Of a stretch of DNA of 64,000 bases, positions 60,267-64,000 are shown piece by piece; within the stretch, counting starts at the first letter, position 1; every line of letters starts with the position of its first letter. The notes below the pieces were generated by a model. The model was given only the letters and a program-made list of their open reading frames with translations. It had not been told where the DNA came from and did not search any database. A program made the translations under genes and the position numbers. The DNA comes from Marinobacter daepoensis DSM 16072 (GTDB lineage Bacteria > Pseudomonadota > Gammaproteobacteria > Pseudomonadales > Oleiphilaceae): positions 65,479 to 129,478 of the forward strand of contig NZ_ATWI01000013.1 of NCBI RefSeq assembly GCF_000421165.1. The letters run 5' to 3'.

Positions 60267-61325
60267 GTGGATCAAAAAGCCCCTTCCTACCCTGCCTCCA
60301 TCTGCATCCTCCGCCTGTCAGCCATCGGCGACGTAACCCATGTTATCCCCGTGGTTCTGAGCCTTCAGGAACAGATACCCAACGTAAAGATCACGTGGAT
60401 TATCGGCAAGATCGAAGCAAAACTGGTGGGAGACCTGCCCGGCGTAGAGTTCATTGTGTTCGACAAAAAAGCCGGGCGACGAGGTTATTCAGAATTACGG
60501 AAGCAGATGAAGGGGCGGAAATTCGATGCGTTACTGCATATGCAGGTCGCTTTCCGGGCCAACCTGGCTGCCGCGTGCATTCCCGCAAAGCTCAGAATCG
60601 GGTACGACAAAGCGCGCAGCAAGGACCTTCACAGCCTGTTCATCAATCGCCGGATTAAATCTGCACCTCAGCAACACGTACGGGATTGTCTGGCCAGCTT
60701 CCTGGAACCTCTGGGTCTCAATGCCGCACCGCCACGCTGGCAAATTCCCCTGTCAGAATCAGACCACCAGTTTGCCCAAGTCCACCTGGCCCAAGACCGA
60801 AAGAATCTCGTGATCAGCCCCTGCGCCAGCCATACCCTGCGCAACTGGACAGCAGAGCGCTACGCCCAACTGGCCGATCACGCCATAGAAACCCACGGCA
60901 TGAACGTAATCCTCGTAGGCAGCCCGGCCCCGTTTGAGACAAAGTACTGCGCGTCAATTGAAAACAGCATGAAACACAAGGCTCACAACATCTGCGGCCA
61001 GGACACCCTGAAACAGCTGACAGCACTGATGACACACGCCGACCTCGTTGTCGCGCCCGACACCGGCCCAGCACATATTGCCAGCGCTGTCGGCACCGAC
61101 GTGCTCGGCCTCTTCGCGGCCAGCAACCCTCACCGTTCAGGCCCATACAATTCCCTGAAATGGTGCGTTAATCGCTATCCCGACGCGCTGCGAAAGTTCA
61201 CCGGGAAGACCGTAGAGGAAGCTCGCTGGGGAGCAAAGGCAGAGTATGAAGGGGCGATGGAGCTGGTAACGGTAGAAGAGGCTACAAACACTCTGGACCG
61301 GTGGGTGGCGAGCCACCAGGGCTGA
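60267..61325 (+). CDS. Heptosyltransferase (GT9, WaaC/WaaF-like)
   Basis: LPS core heptosyltransferase of family GT9. N-terminal ICILRLSAIGDVTHVIPVVL is the signature; the C-terminal donor site is VVAPDTGPAHIASAVGTDVL then GLFAASNPHRSGPYNS. 352 residues from GTG at 60267 (cytoplasmic start with weak SD). It is a separate transcription unit, divergent from kdkA. Only one GT9 gene is present in the window, so the partner heptosyltransferase would lie elsewhere. Confidence 0.92.
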   Translation: MDQKAPSYPASICILRLSAIGDVTHVIPVVLSLQEQIPNVKITWIIGKIEAKLVGDLPGVEFIVFDKKAGRRGYSELRKQMKGRKFDALLHMQVAFRANLAAACIPAKLRIGYDKARSKDLHSLFINRRIKSAPQQHVRDCLASFLEPLGLNAAPPRWQIPLSESDHQFAQVHLAQDRKNLVISPCASHTLRNWTAERYAQLADHAIETHGMNVILVGSPAPFETKYCASIENSMKHKAHNICGQDTLKQLTALMTHADLVVAPDTGPAHIASAVGTDVLGLFAASNPHRSGPYNSLKWCVNRYPDALRKFTGKTVEEARWGAKAEYEGAMELVTVEEATNTLDRWVASHQG

Positions 61326-61374
61326 AGTCGCCACATTTCAAATCGGAGCGCTCAACCCTGGCACCAGCCGGGTA

Positions 61375-61782
61375 TCAGTGACCGGAGCTGTAATCCTGAT
61401 AGGACTTCTCTTCCACGAACTTCGAGCCCAGCGCAAGATTGATGTCTTTTTTGATGGCCGCGCGCACATCATTGCTGAAATACACGGACCGGGCCAGCTC
61501 GATGAATCTGGGCCCGAAATCCTGCGCCCGCTCCTGATCCCGGATATCGTCTTCAATCACCCAGAGCTTCTCGTTAATTGCCTTCAGCTTCTTGCGCAGC
61601 TCCGCAATATCATCCGCTTTACCAGCAATAGCTTCGTCCCAGGTCTTGCTGAGCTCATCCAGTTCCAGACGCACGTTCTTTACTTTCTCTTCGTCTTTGA
61701 TGCGCTCAGATTTGATTTCCAGAATGGTGATCTTGTCCAGCACTTCGCCGAAGGATACGGGAACTTTGATTACATCTGCCAT
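61375..61782 (-). CDS. DUF6165 family protein
   Basis: Small protein of unknown function, 135 residues, found near LPS glycosyltransferases. The N-terminus MADVIKVPVSFGEVLDKITI and the helical middle EKVKNVRLELDELSKTW are characteristic; the body looks like a coiled coil (about residues 30-85). The start is ATG at 61782 with AGGG eight bases upstream; the frame stays open to 61860, through the ilvE terminator. Convergent with the heptosyltransferase. Confidence 0.85.
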   Translation of the reverse strand: MADVIKVPVSFGEVLDKITILEIKSERIKDEEKVKNVRLELDELSKTWDEAIAGKADDIAELRKKLKAINEKLWVIEDDIRDQERAQDFGPRFIELARSVYFSNDVRAAIKKDINLALGSKFVEEKSYQDYSSGH

Positions 61783-61817
61783 TATCTTGCCCTGCTCATT
61801 CGTGAATTCTGAATAAC

Positions 61818-61852
61818 AAAACCGCCGGGGCCTGCGAAGCACCGGCGGTTGC
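61818..61852 (-). terminator. Terminator downstream of ilvE
   Basis: Eight-base stem ACCGCCGG / CCGGCGGT around a 12-13-base loop. On the minus strand it is followed by TTTTGTTATT, so it should end ilvE transcription before the DUF6165 gene. Confidence 0.75.
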
Positions 61853-61872
61853 ATTGACACTATCCGCTAAAA

Positions 61873-62799
61873 TCAGCTCTTGACGTGTGTCAGCCAAGCC
61901 TGATGATCGGCCAGCTTACCCTTAACCGCATCAAAATACATACTTTGGAGCTTCTCGGTAACCGGGCCCCGCTTACCTTCACCAATCTGGCGACCATCCA
62001 GCTCACGGATGGGAAGAACTTCCGCGGCGGTGCCAGTGAAGAACGCTTCCTCAGCGATATACACCTCATCGCGCGTGATGCGACGCTCTTTTACCTCAAG
62101 GCCAAGCTCTCTCGCAAAGTCGATGATGGTAGCGCGCGTAATGCCTTCCAGACAGGAGGTTAACTCCGGCGTATGCAGCACACCGTCACGAACGATAAAG
62201 ATGTTCTCGCCCGAGCCCTCGGCAACGTAACCTTCGTTGTCCAGCAACAGAGCCTCTTCAGCGCCTCCCGAGATGGCTTCGTTCAGAGCCAGCATGGAGT
62301 TGATGTAGTTGCCATTTGCTTTCGCCTTGCACATCGTAATGTTGACGTGGTGACGAGTGTAGGACGATGTACGAACCTTGATGCCCTGCTCTTTTGCCTC
62401 AGGAGACATGTAGGACGGCCAGCTCCAGGCTGCCACCATCACGTGCACTTTAAGATTATCTGCACGCAACCCCATACCCTCAGAGCCAAGGAATGCCATG
62501 GGGCGCAGGTAGGCTTCGTCGAGATTATTCTCACGGACCGCGGCACGCTGGGCCTCGTTGATCTCGTCCTTGTTGAACGGCATTTTCATGTTCAGGATGT
62601 GGGCGGAACGGAACAGCCGGTCAGTGTGCTCCTTCAAACGGAAAATAGCTGGCCCGTTCGCGGTGTTATAGGCTCGCACGCCTTCGAAACAACCCAGCCC
62701 GTAGTGCAAGGTGTGAGTAAGGACGTGGGTTTTGGCTTCGCGCCAGGGAACCATTTCACCATCCAGCCAGATAAGGCCATCGCGATCAGCCATCGACAT
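61873..62799 (-). CDS. ilvE: Branched-chain amino acid aminotransferase
   Basis: PLP enzyme of class IV, final step of Val/Leu/Ile synthesis. N-terminal DGLIWLDGEMVPWREAKTHV, PLP lysine region CKAKANGNYINSMLALNEA, and the C-terminal GYVAEGSGENIF and FFTGTAAEVLPIRELDGR blocks are typical. 308 residues from ATG at 62799, which has AGGAG upstream; ATG at 62793 is possible, and the frame stays open to 62841. It is downstream of glnE, as in Pseudomonas. Confidence 0.97.
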   Translation of the reverse strand: MSMADRDGLIWLDGEMVPWREAKTHVLTHTLHYGLGCFEGVRAYNTANGPAIFRLKEHTDRLFRSAHILNMKMPFNKDEINEAQRAAVRENNLDEAYLRPMAFLGSEGMGLRADNLKVHVMVAAWSWPSYMSPEAKEQGIKVRTSSYTRHHVNITMCKAKANGNYINSMLALNEAISGGAEEALLLDNEGYVAEGSGENIFIVRDGVLHTPELTSCLEGITRATIIDFARELGLEVKERRITRDEVYIAEEAFFTGTAAEVLPIRELDGRQIGEGKRGPVTEKLQSMYFDAVKGKLADHQAWLTHVKS

Positions 62800-62878
62800 T
62801 CTGTTCAGCTCCTGAATAAGCGGTTTTCTGAGAATCAGCATTCTAGCAGCAAATGCGCCCCGAAATAAATTTAGCTTG

Positions 62879-64000
62879 CTACCTAGTCATGACTTTTTGC
62901 CACATACTTTCGATGTAGGCACGCTCTTCACCAAACGCACCACCGTCCACCTGACTGTTAAGGTTTTGTAAGGCGCGCCGGTGAATAGTGGATCGCAACG
63001 TAATAAACACATCACGCAGCCTCTCGGTGTCTGCCACCGGCAGGACCCCGGCTCGCCCCAGCTCTTCCATCTGCCGGATGTTGTCGCTCCACTGAGTCAA
63101 TTCCGGATGCCCGGCACACCACGTCAGCATGAGGTATTGCACCATAAACTCAATATCCACAATACCGCCGTGGTCGTGCTTGATATGAAAGGTTGAGCCC
63201 CGGCTTGCTTCAGGCGTCCCGAGGGTGCTGCGCATTTTCTCCCTCATTTCCGACACCTCTCGTCGCAACGCATTCTTTTCCCGTGGCCGACACAGGATCT
63301 GGTGACGGATACGTTCAAAGGCCTGCAGCGTTTCAGCACAGCCCGCCACCCCCCGGGCTCTGGCAAGCGCCTGATGCTCCCAGGTCCAGGCGTCTTCCTG
63401 CTGATATTTTTCAAACGCCTGCAATGTACTGACAAGCAGCCCGGAGTTCCCTGAGGGCCGAAGCCTCATATCCACTTCATACAACTGCCCGGACGGCGTC
63501 TGGGTACTCAGAATATGTACAATTCTCTGCCCCAGACGGGTATAGAACACCGCATTATCAATGGGCTTTTCTCCATCGGTGGTCAGCTGCGGGTCTGCCT
63601 GGTGCACAAAGACAAGGTCCAGATCCGAGGTGTAACCAAGCTCGATCCCCCCCAGCTTCCCATACCCGATAATGGCGAAATCCGTATTGCAGGCAGAACC
63701 GTCAGCTCGACGAGGATACCCGTGTCGGGCTACCAGATTCGAAAATGCAACATCCACCACATGATCCAGCACCACCTCGGCAATCCAGGTGAGATAATCG
63801 CTCACCTTCATCAGCGGCAAAGTCCCTTTCAGCTCCGAGGCCGCAACCCGCAGCACATGCGCCTTTTTAAAATAGCGCAACGCTTCCATCTGATCCTCAA
63901 GATCCTCGTAGGGAATTCGGAGCATCTGCTGCCGAAGGTCATCCTGCAACTCCCCTTTCGCCGGCGGGCTGTAGAGACTGTCGGCGTTCAGCAGCTCGTC
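62879..64000 (-). CDS. glnE: Glutamine synthetase adenylyltransferase/deadenylylase (partial, 5' end outside window)
   Basis: C-terminal adenylyl-transferase half of the bifunctional GlnE, which adds or removes AMP on glutamine synthetase in response to PII. The frame is open to base 64000, where it begins DELLNADSLYSPPAKGEL. The nucleotidyltransferase motif GYGKLGGIELGYTSDLDLVF (G-x-G-K then D-x-D) and the RLRPSGNSGLL block are intact. The ATG at 63949 is internal. About 373 residues are visible of an expected 950-1000. Confidence 0.96.
   Translation of the reverse strand, partial: DELLNADSLYSPPAKGELQDDLRQQMLRIPYEDLEDQMEALRYFKKAHVLRVAASELKGTLPLMKVSDYLTWIAEVVLDHVVDVAFSNLVARHGYPRRADGSACNTDFAIIGYGKLGGIELGYTSDLDLVFVHQADPQLTTDGEKPIDNAVFYTRLGQRIVHILSTQTPSGQLYEVDMRLRPSGNSGLLVSTLQAFEKYQQEDAWTWEHQALARARGVAGCAETLQAFERIRHQILCRPREKNALRREVSEMREKMRSTLGTPEASRGSTFHIKHDHGGIVDIEFMVQYLMLTWCAGHPELTQWSDNIRQMEELGRAGVLPVADTERLRDVFITLRSTIHRRALQNLNSQVDGGAFGEERAYIESMWQKVMTR

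Overview
The window reads as a chromosomal segment of a marine gammaproteobacterium related to Pseudomonas, most likely Marinobacter or a close relative. That rests on gene order (pilMNOPQ-aroK-aroB-damX, ponA, maeB, rpmE, priA, argS, ftsN-like, hslVU; ptsP-rppH; tolC/thiC/nudF/cpdA; ilvE-glnE beside LPS-core genes) and on protein style, not on a database search. No rRNA, tRNA, insertion sequence, phage or CRISPR array was seen. Coding density is very high. The only stretch of more than 300 bases without a gene is the thiC/tolC divergent region (32373-32753), which holds a TPP riboswitch.

Housekeeping half (1-34.1 kb). On the minus strand lie a DamX-like ATPase (cut by the left edge), aroB, aroK and the type IV pilus alignment operon pilMNOPQ. 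Then come ponA (+), maeB (-), rpmE (-), priA (+), a low-GC Ig-like repeat lipoprotein (+) that looks inserted, argS, a SPOR protein and hslVU (+, behind a heat-shock-type promoter). These are followed by a patatin-family protein lacking the usual nucleophile serine, ptsP, rppH, a HAD hydrolase, rlmI, gcvH, cpdA, a DUF1249 protein, nudF, thiC and tolC.

Surface-glycan half (34.1-61.8 kb). waaA (-) diverges from a plus-strand run of 11 genes (35.5-46.7 kb): two lipid A type acyltransferases, an ELM1-like protein, three GT4, one GT90 and one GT2 glycosyltransferase, a YrbL-like protein, a bifunctional GDP-mannose enzyme and a sulfotransferase. A minus-strand run of 12 genes (60.1 down to 46.7 kb) converges on it, and the two last genes overlap tail to tail by 22 bp. 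The minus run holds a Kdo kinase, an O-antigen ligase, an acylneuraminate-type cytidylyltransferase, a DmpG/HMGL-type aldolase fusion, a GT29-like transferase, a WaaP-like kinase, a GT4, an unrecognised ParB-like protein, a HAD phosphatase, a PEP-synthase-like kinase fused to a nucleotidyltransferase, a class I glutamine amidotransferase and a stand-alone nucleotidyltransferase. A heptosyltransferase (+) and a DUF6165 protein (-) close the region, followed by ilvE and the 3' part of glnE (cut by the right edge).

The most interesting systems are in the minus run. The kinase, amidotransferase and nucleotidyltransferase trio matches the Campylobacter enzymes Cj1418, Cj1417 and Cj1416, which make cytidine diphosphoramidate for O-methyl phosphoramidate capsule decoration. 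This suggests a phosphoramidate-modified LPS or capsule in a marine bacterium. Next to it, a pyruvate-type aldolase paired with a CMP-sugar synthetase and a sialyltransferase-like protein suggests an ulosonic acid made by aldol addition instead of by a PEP-dependent NeuB/KdsA synthase. Functions in the glycan half are inferred from motifs and context only.
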